From Tetmemena sp. SeJ-2015 (taxonomy: Eukaryota; Ciliophora; Spirotrichea; Sporadotrichida; Oxytrichidae): a DNA stretch of 64,000 nt. A program made the position numbers and the translations under genes. This document shows positions 1-11,794 of this stretch, one piece after another (the first letter of the stretch is position 1; every line of letters starts with the position of its first letter). The notes under the pieces were generated by a model. The model was not told where the DNA came from. It did no database searches and saw only the letters and a list, made by a program, of their open reading frames with translations. The stretch covers positions 34,149 through 98,148 of the forward strand of contig JAJKFJ010022058.1 of NCBI GenBank assembly GCA_027382625.1. The letters run 5' to 3'.

Positions 1-426
1 ATCTTTATAACTATTTGGATGAAGGGGATAACATGGGTTGGGCATACAACTGTGGTTTACCTCATATACACACATTCACAGTCTTCCCAAGAGAGTACTA
101 TTGTAACATACTCTTACACCTAACCCTCTAGGATCCTTTGAGGATTTCTGCAGCAACAATTATACCTTTTTAGAGTCCCTTAACTCTGGGTCAATAAACT
201 AGGGCCAGGAGGCTACAGTTTGAGAAGAAGTACAGTTTTCGCACTGCTTTTGGGTTTGCCACATTCCAGCCTCTCTATTAGACACACTACACCACTCAAC
301 ATTGATTACTAAACTAGATCGCATAAACGCAACGTAGCAAGGCACTGAGTAATGAACTGCCTACCACAGCCAAGAGATTTGGTGCCACGTCATGGGTCCT
401 AGATTTTACCTTTCTAATTTAATAAT
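1..426. repeat. GC-richer repeat, 3' part of an element entering from the left edge
   Basis: This stretch is clearly richer in GC than the AT-rich DNA after it and holds no convincing reading frame in the ciliate code. Its last 31 bases (396-426) match the end of another GC-rich block at 19274-19304 at 28 of 31 positions, both running from GTCCT into TTTCTAATTTAATAAT. I infer two copies of one dispersed family sharing a 3' end, the first cut by the window edge. Family and mechanism are not recognised. Confidence 0.5.
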
Positions 427-1566
427 TTTAAACTTTATTCTTATAAATTTAATAGGAAGTCATTTAATTTCAACTACCACTTCTTAAATTCATTTTAATT
501 AAGTTTATAACTTGACTCCTTCAATTTATTCTCAAATATTAAACAGAAAAAATAAATAATTTTCTAATGTAAAAAATACAGTTTTTAAGTAGGAGTATTT
601 TTGTATTTCTTTTTTTATCAACTAAATTAAACAAATAAAGGCTTTGGGGTACATTGCTCAAATTCGTTTTAGATTAGAGCTTAATTTTAATAACTAAATA
701 ATTATTCTATCGTATATTGTTTAGAACAAAAAATAGTTATTTAAAAATCTTTTAATATCTAGACTTTAGCATGAATAAGTAGTATCTTGAATGTTACTCT
801 AGTAATTTCAATGATTCAGATTGATTTATTATGGATATGTGGCATATATAAACTCTTTTTTTATTTATTATCATTTGTATTTTTTACTTGTGCAATAAAT
901 TTATAAGTTAACTCTTATTTGTGTCCCTTCAGTAAATTCAATATCTGTGGTTGTTAAAAGTTATCGGCAGTTGTATAGAATATCTGCTTAGCCGATATTA
1001 TTTCTATAGGAAGCATACTGAATAGTTATTTTGTTATCCTGGAATCTAGAATTCCAACATCAACTTCTTTGCATCGTTAACAACACACTCTCTGATGTAG
1101 CTGTTGATTCTTGTGATTGCTTCTTCCTTCAATAGCATATTTTAAAAATTAAAATTTTCCTTTGATTCTCCGAATTCTTATCTTATTGCTAAGTTTTAAA
1201 TCATTTTAAATTAAAAGTAATATTTTTGAATTTAATTCTAAAATAAAATGAATATAAATATATAAAATTATATGATAATTAAAAAAATAGGATTAAGAAT
1301 TCAATTTATAATCCAGAATAAAGATGCAAGGCAAGGGTAGATATAAATCTAAATCTTATACAAATAGTGTGAAAACTTCATTAACTTGAATATTCTCAAC
1401 AGTGACCCACATGTCGTTGTAAAATATTTTTCTTTATTAAAAGGTAAACTATTTTTAAATAAAGATGCTTTAAATATAATCTACTTTAAATTAGTTTTTA
1501 AAATATAAAGAGAAGTAATGAAACTTTGTAGAAAAATTAATTTTGTTGATGATATTAGATATTATT
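427..1566. other. AT-rich DNA without recognisable gene
   Basis: Very AT-rich sequence with stops or low complexity in all frames under the ciliate code. I see no conserved protein, structural RNA or repeat in it. It is probably germline-limited or intergenic DNA. Confidence 0.5.
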
Positions 1567-1568
1567 CA

Positions 1569-2153
1569 CTAATTATATTTTAAATTTAAAGTCCCTACGA
1601 CCTGACCGAGGGAAAGATTGAGGAATTTGAGATTAGCCATGTCGCACTTACAAACGACAGAAATTTGCGTTGTCATCTCTTCATTCTCCTTCATAAATAT
1701 CTTCATCTGCATGATCTGTAGTCCTGGTCCATCTCAGAGTCAAGGCGTGCCACATAGTTAGTAGGGAATTAATTCATCCAAGGGGGTTTGAACCCCTCAG
1801 GTGATTCCCTATCCGTCCCTCACTTTAAAAGTAGTAGCCCTCAGTCTCTCCTTGTCTAATCACCACTGTTCTTCTCCTCCTCCATGCCCCCATCACATGA
1901 CGCACCAGTATACACGCTGCCTCCTGCCACCTGAGGGGCTCAAACCCCCTTGGATGGGTTAATTCCCTACTAACTATGGGGCACGCCTTGACTGTGAGAT
2001 GGTCCAGGACTACAGATCGTGCAGATGAAGATATTTATGAAGGAGAATGGAGAGATGATAAAGCAAATTTCTGTGGTTTGTATGTGCGATACGGCTAATT
2101 TGAAACCTTCCCCTTGGGCAGGTCTTCAGGACTTTAATTTTAAAACATAATTA
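1569..2153. mobile_element. Foldback (large inverted-repeat) element 1
   Basis: Two imperfect inverted arms, about 1569-1802 and 1928-2153, surround a loop of about 125 bp. The outer ends match as ATTATATTTTAAATTTAAAG against the complement of CTTTAATTTTAAAACATAAT. The inner ends are CTCAGGTG and CACCTGAG. The element is GC-richer than its surroundings and encodes no recognisable protein. Each arm carries GGTTTGAACCC or a close variant, similar to a Pol III B-box/T-arm motif, but no full tRNA fold was found. A non-autonomous foldback or MITE-like transposon is the simplest reading. No target-site duplication could be fixed because the ends are AT-rich and themselves palindromic. Confidence 0.8.
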
Positions 2154-3225
2154 GTTGCACTCTTTTACTTTGATTTCTATTTATTACATATTTAATTCAG
2201 GCAAGGGGGTATTTAATATATTTCAACTTTTTTAAGATATTTCTGATTTTCCTATTCAATTCTTAATCTTTAAATAATTATTTCTAAATTATTTCAATTT
2301 TTTAAGTTAAAAATTGCGATTAGAAGATATTAAATGAAATAGACAAAATTAAACTTTAGTCTCTAAGAGTAATTTGATAAAAATAAATTGTAATTTATAA
2401 TATATACTGAATTGTACCAATAAAATAAGCAGATTAATATTTTTTATATTTTTGTAGGAACGATTAAATGATAGTCTTCTCCTGAGTAAGAATGTGTGAT
2501 GCAGTGCAAATGTGAAGTTAGAGGTTTGTAATGGTTTAAGAGTTCGTAATTTAAATTCATAAATACTCTAATGATCATCTTTGTTATAGCCAATTAATCC
2601 AATATATTTCTAACTCTCTTTTCCAAAAATTTAACTTACTCTAATAAAATATTTCAATTGTCAAGCAATTAATTTACATTAATTATAATAGATCAAATTA
2701 TATTCTCCAGGAATGAGTAAAATTAATAAATAGCGATCAATTTTAATTCTGAGTAATATGCTAAATTTAGGATTTAGTGTATTTTATATCCATATTTTTA
2801 TGTATACTCGAAATGTTTCATATCAATTTAATTGAGGTTCCTATAGAAGTCTACCTTGCTTAGAAATCTGCCGGCCAACTCTTGAGTTTCTTTCTTAGAA
2901 TTTAAATTAATACTCATACTCAATAATTATTATAAATGCAGCAATTAAAATTTCTTGAATAATATCCACTGATACCCAAAGATGCAGCTTTGTGATTAAA
3001 ATTTTGTTATAGATTTTCATTTATTCTGAAAAAGTGATTCACTTTCATATTCTTTTAATTTTCCTATTTTTTAATTTGTGTAAAGAGTATTTGTATGAGT
3101 TTAAAATTATAAAAAGAAATCGTCAGGAATTAGTGAAACGTCCAAACATTATCCTTTGTCTTTTAACCTTTATGGCCATAAATATTACATTAAAATATAA
3201 ATATCTTAAAATATTTGCAATAAAA
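2154..3225. other. AT-rich DNA upstream of paralog copy 1
   Basis: AT-rich with no supported gene. An open frame runs from 3034 into the start of the next gene but codes mainly for Ile/Leu/Phe/Lys of the kind typical of translated AT-rich DNA. The conserved family start is the ATG at 3226. Confidence 0.45.
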
Positions 3226-6200
3226 ATGGATAAACAACAAGATATTAATTTTGTGAAAGATACAGCCAGTCTAAGAACCAAAGTTAAATAAATCTTCAAT
3301 GAAGCCACTTAAAATTAAATATTGTTCAATTTGTGATTAGAACTTCTCAAAAGACCTTCTTGAGTGAGATTGATGAGACTATTGACAAGTACTGTCAAAA
3401 TCACTAAGAGGAAAAACAAAAGGACTTATCTTTGAATGACGACAGACTCATAGAGGCTGAGAATGTGAGGCTCTATGGCTACACTAAATACAAGATCCCT
3501 GAAAAGCTAGAGTCTAAAGTTTAATAGCTCTTTCAAAATTTTTAAAACAAGAAGATCAACCTTTCGAAATAGGGAGAACTCATCGTTATTATCATACTTA
3601 TGCTTATTTATGATTCAAGTTAACTATTATTGATTGAATTATTTATTTATATTTTATACTCAAAATGTATAATAAAATGATTAAATGAATTGTATTAACA
3701 ATTATTTATAAATAAAAATCTTAGATATTAACAATGTTTCCATTTTATAAATTATTATAAATTTTTGAAATCTATTTAGAGAATAGAGAGATGGAAATTA
3801 TAATGCTATTTAGAGTATAAAAGAAGGATAAATTTCTGCTTAAGGCACAGAATTAAATATTTATTAATTTTATTTAGTAATTACGTTGATGCTGAGAAGC
3901 CAGAATATTCCAATGAATGGAAAAACTCGTATCAAATTCTGCATATGATGTCACTGACTCTAAACAGTTTGTTTGAATATGACAAAGCTCAATAGTATGC
4001 ACTTAGAGCAAAGTCTATATTGAAATAAAATTAAGAAAACTACAAAGACAGCACCAAGCTCGGCTTTACATACGAAAGACTTGCTTTTATCACGCTAAAT
4101 TAATAGCTGACTTTAAATTAAAGTAGCTAATTTGAATAAAATTATAAATTTGAGTCTTCAACCATGGTGACAGTTTTAGCCTCCCGAATTGCAGTTTAAT
4201 CAATAGATTATCCTCAATAAATATGAGTTTCTTATTTAAACAGCACCAATTCAGCGAGATAAGATCTGCTTAATCACGAACTTCCTCACTATATTTCAAT
4301 GAACTTGTGTTGCTTAAACTCTTAATTAGGTCCCCAAAAAAGTTACAATATCATATAGTATTATAACTTCATCCTCTTTTTAAATAAAAAATTATTATCT
4401 TCGCTTGAGATCGTTAAGTGACTCCTCTATAATTTAATTTTAGTCTTATTAATTAGATTAGTACATTCCAATATATAGTCTTCTATAATTAAATTTAATT
4501 TGAATTTTACTTATTTACCTAGAATAATATAATATAGCTAAAGCTTTAATTATTATAATGGATAAATATCAATAAATAATAAATTGTTAGAATTTAAATG
4601 CAATTCATTTTAATGAAATTATATTCTTAATAGGTCTTATTTATATTAACAAGCAAAACTGCGTGACTACTTTTTAATTTGATTAAATAATTACTGCAGC
4701 CCTAAAATATAAGGAGAAAGCAGAGGCTGTTTATAAGAAAAAGAATAAATATATTGCTATCTACAAATTGAGTATGGTCTTCGAGTAAATTATTCCTTTA
4801 CAAAGTAATAACCCCTTTGACTATCTGGATTCCCAAGTTGTTTTGGATGATTAGAAAGATATCAAATTAGTTAATTTATATTTTATTTAAAACCAGCAAA
4901 TAAGTAGTAAAATATATTTTAACTTATTATGAAGGTTTTGTATTAATTGAAGGAGTGTAATTTACACTTGGGGAACAATTTAATTTTCAAATATTCTCAA
5001 AATGTTTTACTATAATCACAACTATTTATTTTTTAATTTTTTTTGAGTGAGAACTAAATTCTCTCTGAATATTTTAGTTTTCTCAAGTTAATTTTGTTAA
5101 GAGATCAGATTTGTTTTCAGTACTCTATGTGAAATTTAAAAGAAAACAAATCTTTTGTGAATTATCTTAAACTACATAATTGATTATATTAATTGCGTTC
5201 CTTCTCCTGGAATTTTTAAACTGACGTTCCTTTTCTTCTTAAGTGTTTTTTTTTTTAATTTTATTTGTTATAAATTTAATGCTATCAATAAAGTAAGCTC
5301 AATAAATTTAGGATAGCCAATAAACAATCAAAAATAGTTTATATTTACATAAAAATATGTTATAATGTTCAGAAGCAGATTATTCAATCAAGTAAAGCAA
5401 ATTATTAATGCTTATTATTGAGAATAATTTCAATTTTTAATCAAGGTTGACTTTTTCAAAAAACTTGTTGTCAGAGCAGAATGTTTAGAGAATTACATAA
5501 TTAGTGGAGAAGTAACCCCAAAGATAAAATAAATACATCTCTATTAACTTTATTTATCAAACTTATTGAAAATAATTAAATCTTTCTCTTAACTTCATTA
5601 AATAGATTTTACCTTAAGAGTATTCCAATTTTTAATAAGTAAGTTAAATAAATAGTTTTGAGTGTAGAATATGACAGAGAAGCAGAGACAATAAGTTATA
5701 TAAGCAACAGATGATATCTATCTCGCTTGGTTTGAAGTTGAGAAAGCTGATTAACTGGAAACTGTTGGTCACCCATTCGTCTCTTTATACTTTTATTTTT
5801 AAAACTTTTTGTTTAAAGCACATTGTGCCCTCGCCTTCTCAGATATACCAGCTATAACTGAAGCCACTGACAAAGCAAGAACCAATTGCCTGAATTTAAC
5901 CAATCAGTAGAGGAACATGATTTTCTTAGAACTAGACTAAAATTTAAATTTTATTTATTTAAAGACAAATAGATTGTAAATATTTTCAGGAAAGCTAATA
6001 GAGAAGATGAGGAGGTACTTTTCCTCATTTCAGAAATTAAAGATATAATACAAGGCTTTAAAAATGCAATAAATTATAATTAAATTAAATTAATAATTCA
6101 AGTTTGCACTTCTATAAAATTAAGTAATTTTAAAGAACTGACTAGAAAATTATTATTCTTAAAAGATAATAATTTATGATTAAACAATCCAATTATATTT

Positions 6201-7080
6201 TAATAAATAGATATAATCTACAATCACTACTCTGAGGACAGCATTTTTTACTATTGGTATATAATGCAGTATAACAATAATGAACTAGCCCTGAATATAG
6301 AGAAAGGAATCAGATTCTATGAAGCAGCCTCACTTGCAGCTGAAGTAGATATCGGTCCAAAAAGAGAATTTATTAAGAATTATTTATTAAAGTGTGCTCT
6401 CTATATAATTCAAAATTAGGATATGCACCTTCAAAATGAGCTAAATAGAAACTTTTAAGCAAGGTTTCCATCAGCTTATATACTTCTAATTTATTTTAGC
6501 TAATTGAAATTTTGGAGAGAGAATATGATGATAAAGATCCCTAAGCTTATGATCGATTTGTGTCAGCTATGGAAGAATTAGTGCAAAGGTAAAATTACTT
6601 ATAAATCATATGAGATAATTACAAATTAATTTCGTTTTAGGATACTTACTTTAGGATAGATAGGAAAATTGTTAAGGAAATAGTTTAGAGGACTCAAAAG
6701 TTGTGGGACATTTTTAAACTTTTTAATTGAATGGTTAAATAGACATACTGATAGAAGGTTACATAAATTAAGATATAATTTTACATCTAAGCTAGAAACG
6801 CTCAAGTATTTGGATTAATAACTAAAATGGCTCTTATTTAAGTGGCATTGTAAGACAAGGATGAGAGCGTCAAATACTTTTAAAAACTACTTGAGATCAA
6901 CGCTGCTGAATGGGTAATTCATCCTGATCAACAATAAGGAATAGCTACTTATAATTTAATTTATTTTTGCAAATCATTTAAATGAAGAGAGTTGCTGAAT
7001 TAAATAATTCAATTTATCGAGTAAGAAATAAGACTCTCAATTTATTTATGAAATAGAAAATTCATTGATAGATATTTCTT
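3226..7080 (+). CDS. Unrecognised helical (TPR-like) protein, paralog copy 1, broken by IESs
   Basis: Start chosen at the ATG at 3226 because copies 2 and 3 begin the same way: a short N-terminus, then a block like LRTKVKQIFNEAT (LKEEVKKIFKGTT in copy 2). Further coding blocks under the ciliate code lie near 3363-3600 (with NDDRLIEAENVRLYGYTKYK), 3880-4135 (EYDKAQQYALRAKSIL, then QENYKDSTKLGFTYERLA), 4620-4880, 5660-5940, 6230-6400 (IRFYEAASLAAEVDIGPK), 6500-6590 (ILEREYDDKDP) and 6820-6940. Each block has a counterpart in copy 2 in the same order. The blocks are separated by 100-500 bp of AT-rich DNA, too long for this genome's introns, so most gaps are probably IESs. The alternating helix and A/Y/L pattern suggests a helical repeat solenoid. 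No known family is recognised and no function is assigned. The end is uncertain; possible further coding lies at 7290-7370 and 7740-7850. Confidence 0.55.
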
Positions 7081-8163
7081 TAAGAGTATTTTGACTAACT
7101 GAGGCGTTTCTTGTCTTTATCTTTAGTAACTTATTTATTGTGGAGGTTGTTTTTTTTCATCCTCAAATTCTCTTATTAAATTAAGTTGAGGATTTTAGTT
7201 CCATTTCTAAAAAATCAAGTAACTTTTTCCTCAATAAAAAAGAAAAATAAATCCACTTATTAATAAAATTTTAACCTGAGCAGGTTTTGGAGATTGGATT
7301 CAAATAGAAGTGCTTCAATAGAGTCGAATGAAGGGTAGAAGCCAACTTAATAAGTAATAGTAGACATTATTTCTTTGAAATTCTATTCTCCTAATCTACT
7401 TTAATAACATTTTAGCATACACTTACCTTCCTCCTCTTTAAAGTACAAACTTGTAAATACACAAATGTTAGAATTCATAAAGCTGTCCATAATTATTACT
7501 ACCTCTTGCTATGTTTTCTCTTCTCTAAAGCTATTTCATAAAAAAGCCAAGTTCATAAAGCTTTAGTTATTAAAAAATCTCTATTGCCTAAGAGAACATT
7601 ATATATCACATTCTAAATATAATGTTCTAAAAATTATATAGTTTGAAATTAAACAGCATTAGAGTTTTGAGGTTTTAAAAGTTATCTTTTGAATTTTAAA
7701 TAGCATTAATTAATTTAGCTACCAACTAGGATTTAATTATTTATAGGCTCTTGCCATTGTATAGGTAGCAACTCATCAAGTGAAAACAAAAACTATTAGC
7801 TTAGAGGATGCCATTCTCAAACTAAAATTATTTTATAGGATTTAAACTTGAGAAAGTGGAATCAGATTATAAGGTTGATTTTAGATATTACAAATAATAT
7901 ATTATATTTATGAGTTAAACGTGGAAAAAGGCTTAATTCTACAAAGAAGCAAATTTAAGTATTAACTTGCTAGGCTTTAAACCTGAGGGACAAAATAATT
8001 AATTAAAATTTAAGCAAAAATATATTTTATTATATTTAAATATAGCAAAGAATTTAATAAAAAAGTGAAATAAATTTGTCCTAAATTGAAATGGAAATAA
8101 TGAGCGGCAATTGAAGTGTGTCAAATTTAATAATTATTGCAATAATCAATTTAGCATATTCTA
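7081..8163. other. AT-rich DNA with weak coding traces
   Basis: Mostly AT-rich. Two short open stretches, about 7290-7370 (contains GDWIQIEVLQQSRMKG) and 7740-7850 (contains LEDAILKLKLFYR), look more protein-like than the rest. They could be last segments of paralog copy 1. I cannot connect them confidently. Confidence 0.3.
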
Positions 8164-8283
8164 ATAGCTTATGTATAGAAACATTGAGGGAGATTGAATA
8201 ATTAAATCCAAGATGGTGGAGACTTACCTTTAAGTCATTCTGATCTGTTCTGATCGTGAAAAAGCTGAGTGTGGTATTAGGTC

Positions 8284-8321
<38 letters not shown>

Positions 8322-8341
8322 AGTAGTAGTAGTAGTAGTAA
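8284..8341. repeat. (TAG)n microsatellite
   Basis: About 19 TAG units, interrupted once by an extra A near 8321. It lies inside the transposon between the left terminal repeat and the GC-rich coding part. Apparent poly-Tyr or poly-Leu frames across it are artefacts of the repeat. Confidence 0.95.
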
Positions 8342-8439
8342 CGATTAACCACACTTAGCCTTTCAGGGTCTATAAATAGAGAGATTTGATTGGCTGGTTG
8401 GTTTATAATATTTAATATATTAATCACAGCCACGATGGC

Positions 8440-8933
8440 CACCCCGAGCGCCAGACACTAGAGACCCCCGAGCTCGCGCTAAAGCCTCCTCAAGGTCAGT
8501 CACTGTTTGACACTCTGAACCCCGAGTCCATAGAGGAACTCAACCGCAGTCCTTGCGCCTATAGCAATGATTAGGAATGGATGCAAGACCTCAGCGAGCC
8601 CTCGCTGCACTTGGATATGTCTTACGCCAAGCCTCCCACAGCCAAGCCTCCTGGTTATAGACGCTTCGCCGATCTGCCAACGCGCGAGGGTTCCGAGCCC
8701 TCATGCTCTTACACATGCAGCCAGAGTGAGGCGACTCCACTAACTGCTCGCTCGGTCGATGCGTGCCCAAGGTTCTCCATTGTGTAGCACACCCTCCAGC
8801 CCTTCACCTCCAGGCTCCTCCTCGACGGCGACTTGCACTACCAGCGCTACCTTCAGTTCCCTGGCCCCTCCTACGCATTCATCTCCAAGCTCGGCAAGGT
8901 GCCTGACCTCTTGGACATTTTGAAAAAAGCATG
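8440..8933 (+). CDS. Transposon ORF A (unrecognised, probably part of a longer broken ORF)
   Basis: Under the ciliate code one frame is open from about 8440 to a TGA at 8931-8933. It is GC-rich and passes through TAG codons at 8572 and 8785. The product is rich in Pro, Ser and Leu, with an N-terminal half like SLFDTLNPESIEELNRS and a C-terminal half like FPGPSYAFISKLGKVPDLLD. No ATG is clear at the 5' end. Just after the stop, a second frame continues as KAASSALEMMIITRCKDKDL (from about 8940), so ORFs A and B may be one gene with lost bases. Function unknown; perhaps one of the accessory proteins such elements often carry. Confidence 0.5.
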
Positions 8934-9006
8934 AAGGCAGCGAGCTCTGCCCTTGAGATGATGATCATTACGCGGTGTAAGGATAAGGACCTGGAGGACC
9001 AGTGCG

Positions 9007-10104
9007 TTGAGGCTTACGCAGGGTATGAGGCAAGGCTTACGAGTGGATTTTCAATCGAGATCTGAATATTCAAACCGTAGCGCCGGAGTACTAAAGGTCG
9101 TCGATGCAGCTAATGACATAAATAAACAACTCACAATCACTCAAGAAATGCTTCCTCAGGCCCGATCAATCAGAGAGGCCGAACAGCTCGCAGCAGAGAC
9201 GCTGAAAAGCTCACATTGGCTAGAACAAGAAGACAGGGCCAAGCTGAGAGACAAGCTCATGTCAAGGTTGAGCCGCGATGACTGCTTCGTTGGCCCTCAA
9301 GCAGTACAGGACATGACAAGGCTTCACGAGAGACTCGCCAGCGAGTACGAGATTATGAAGGGTGCGCCTGTGGAGCTTCTATTTCTCACGGACCTGGTGA
9401 CCTCCTTCATCGCACATCCGGGCAACAACTTGAGATAGCCAGCTGAGGCACAGCAGGCAGAGGTGGGAAAACAGCCCTAATCAGCTAGGAAAGATGGCAT
9501 GATCAACCAAGGTCAACCTCATGCGCAGATGAAGTTCTATCTCTAGGATGTTAAGCATACCGGACTGCTCCGGCAGTTGATCGCAGCCGCAGAGAAGGAT
9601 CAGCAAGTGCCAGAAGTGAAGCGGCTGGAGAGGAGGGACCATCACCCGCTATTCATCACACACTTGGGCTAGCCCAGAGTATTCAAGAAGAACGAGCTTG
9701 ATAAGATCGCCAAGGAGGTCGAGGCAGTGGAGCAAGCAATCTAAGATGGTCCACTCACGATCGTCCAGAAGAAATTCGATGGCCCCGTGTCGTGGAGCAA
9801 CATGGCCTTCTAGATCAAAGCACCAGCTGGGTTGATCGAGCTGCGATTGGTCAGCATTCTAATTGGCTGGAGAGAGAGGGAGTCAGAGGTGCTCGAGCAA
9901 ATCAAGAGCAAGGACATCTACCTGAGATTCGAAAATGAGGAAGAGGTGAACCGCTTCCCGCACTCCCTCGGACAACTCAGGAAGCAATCCTCAAAGTGGG
10001 CAAAACTAAATGGTCAACTAGCACAACAGGGGATTAGCTCAACCAGTGGAAGGTGGACTCGTCGATGTACACGACCTCGCGGCCAGCGTGCATCCACCTG
10101 GTGA
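9007..10104 (+). CDS. Transposon ORF B (unrecognised, about 365 codons in the ciliate code)
   Basis: A single frame runs from the ATG at 9007 to the TGA at 10102, reading six or more TAG/TAA codons as Gln (for example 9436, 9478, 9544, 9670, 9742 and 9811). In the standard code it would be cut at 9438. This is one of the clearest demonstrations of the genetic code in the window. The product is charged and probably helical, with segments such as AEQLAAETLKSSHWLEQEDR and LHERLASEYEIMKGAPVELL. I do not recognise a family. Its 3' end overlaps the 3' end of the minus-strand transposase by about 130 bp. The last 20-25 codons may not be native, because the transposase DDE region is the better-supported reading there. 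Confidence 0.6.
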
Positions 10105-10558
10105 TTGCCATCAAGTAGATCTGCTGCTGCTCCTGGAGCTCGCGCTCCCTCTGGTCCTTGCGGATGTACCTGTACGCGCTGGATCGGTAGGAGACCTCGT
10201 TGCGACGGAAGAGCTTGGCCAGCGTGGCTGGGGAGGCAAGTGGGGCTCCGAACTCCTCGTGATAGAAGTGGGTGCGCTCCTTGAGGCTCATGTGGGCCGC
10301 CTCGCTGAGATGCTAGGCCGTGGTGATGCGCTGCTCGATCGCGTGGGGGATCTTGCTCTCTGGCCCTTTTATGCGCCTCCCCGACTCGTAGATGAAATCG
10401 TTGCGGCGCCACCGCTGGACGCTCACGGCCACCGTGCTCGGCTTGATTCCTGTGACCTTGTCTACCAGAGTGTAGCTCATGAGTATGTGCTCGTCGTGGC
10501 TGAGCGTCCCGTAGCGCAGCAAGATCGCCAAGAGCTGCTGATCCAGCGAGTGTGTCAT
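9977..10558 (-). CDS. Tc1/mariner-type DDE transposase, C-terminally truncated
   Basis: Reading TAG at 10314-10316 as Gln joins two frames into one ORF of about 190 codons from the ATG at 10558. It has an N-terminal helix-turn-helix-like region (LLAILLRYGTLSHDEH, then VTGIKPSTVAVSVQRWRRND), a middle segment LAKLFRRNEVSYRSSAYRYI, and near the end VVYIDESTFHW, matching the second catalytic Asp-Glu motif of Tc1/mariner/IS630 transposases. Family transposases are usually about 340-350 residues. Here the frame ends soon after this motif, so the region with the third acidic residue is missing and the protein is probably inactive. The copy looks decayed or 3'-truncated and overlaps ORF B tail to tail. 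Confidence 0.75.
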
Positions 10559-10830
10559 TCGGATCCTGAGCTTCGGCCGGGCTCACCTCTTCCCTTTGAG
10601 AATGCCATCGGCGCCACAGTAGCTCTCGAGGTAGGGGGCGAGGTTCTGATTCGGGATGTAGCGGGTTGCGCTCTGAGCCAATGCGGGGTCACCTCCTGGT
10701 CCAAGATATTCAGTGAGTGTCCTCAATAGCCTTCGTGCACAACCCCTGGCGTCCATTAAGTTTATTAAAGTTGCTAATGATTAATTCACACTTATGATTA
10801 CCCCCCTCAATGTTTCTATACATAAGCTAT

Positions 10831-11794
10831 AAGATTTTATATCAGAGTGAATTTTATTTTGAAGAGCTCATTCATGAGTTACAAGCGATTCAAAAGTTAT
10901 CAGAAAACAGAAATTATAAATTGTGTAAATCTAAATTATTTTTTTATTTATTGAAACCCAAGTGTTATAATAGAAGTTAGAAATTAAAATAGGTCAAATA
11001 GGAATAGTTTATTGCAAATTTAAACAATGTAAAATACTAGAGTAAAAAAATAAATGCCTTTTAAACTAAGCAGAGAAATTGTAAATTAATACATTATCAC
11101 ATATAATTTACGAAGTGCAACTGATCTTTTTCCTCCATCATATTTGGTATTATTTTTTTAAGAATCACAGTTATTTCTATTAATTTTAGTTATTTTTCTG
11201 ACTGAAATTTTTTATTATGATTTGATTTTTATCATCGACAATGTTTTTTTGATGAGATGGTAGAGTTTTTGATATGAGGAAAGACGAAGTTCATCTATCT
11301 CATTGGCAATCACAATAAAGAAACTTAAAATTCACTTTCTATAAATAAGAATTGCCTTACATCTTGAAATTTTGATTTAACTAGCTACTATTTTAATTGA
11401 GTGCACTCATAGAAACTTAAAGTAAAATAAAATTTGAGGAATATAATTAATAATCAATTTCAAAACCAGCACTAATTACAGTTCTAGTTAAGAAACCGAA
11501 GTTATTATCCTATGTAAGTTTGCTTTGTTTATATTGTTTGTAAGGATATTTATAGCTCAGTGGGTAACCACTATCATTATAATTTACCTACCATAGAAAC
11601 TTAAATTTAAGAGGACCACTTTAAACATTAGAAAATAATTTTCCTGATTAAAACTTGAATTAGTGCAACCTAAGTATGAGGTATATTCATTATAATTTTG
11701 AGTAAATATATAATTTTCATTTATTTAATCCATTATCTTAAATAATAAACGAACATTATATAATAAAAGGTTTTACTTAAAAACCGGTTAAGTG
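10831..11794. other. AT-rich DNA without recognisable gene
   Basis: Spacer between the transposon and the small tail-anchored-protein gene. No reading frame of convincing composition, RNA or repeat was found. Confidence 0.45.

Larger units (their letters stand above)
8164..10830. mobile_element. Tc1/mariner-like transposon with 27-bp terminal inverted repeats
   Basis: Perfect 27-bp terminal inverted repeats lie at 8164-8190 and 10804-10830 (core AGCTTATGTATAGAAACATT). A TA sits at each edge inside ATAGCTT/AAGCTAT, as expected for TA-target insertion. The interior from about 8440 to 10740 is far richer in GC than the host DNA, pointing to a separate origin or strong compositional bias. It carries a plus-strand ORF region and a minus-strand transposase that converge and overlap. 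Both use TAG or TAA as sense codons, so the element is adapted to the ciliate code. Telomere-bearing (TBE) elements of Oxytricha also combine a DDE transposase with other ORFs, but the telomere-like CCCCAAAA ends of TBEs are absent. Confidence 0.85.

Noticed and set aside
1740..1802. A tRNA gene in the arm of foldback 1
   Set aside because: The T-arm-like motif is good, but no matching acceptor stem, D-arm or anticodon arm could be folded around it.
8230..8442. 70-residue minus-strand ORF with long Tyr and Leu runs
   Set aside because: It is a direct translation of the (TAG)n microsatellite and carries no other signal.
10014..10729. Long GC-rich ORFs on both strands (190 aa minus, 227 aa plus) overlapping the transposase
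   Set aside because: They are other-frame shadows of the transposase; the Arg/His/Pro-rich or Val/Leu-rich composition is an artefact of high GC, and the transposase frame holds the family motifs.
8164..10830. Calling the transposon a TBE element
   Set aside because: No telomere-like CCCCAAAA repeats at the ends, and the TIR sequence is different; only the general gene content is similar.
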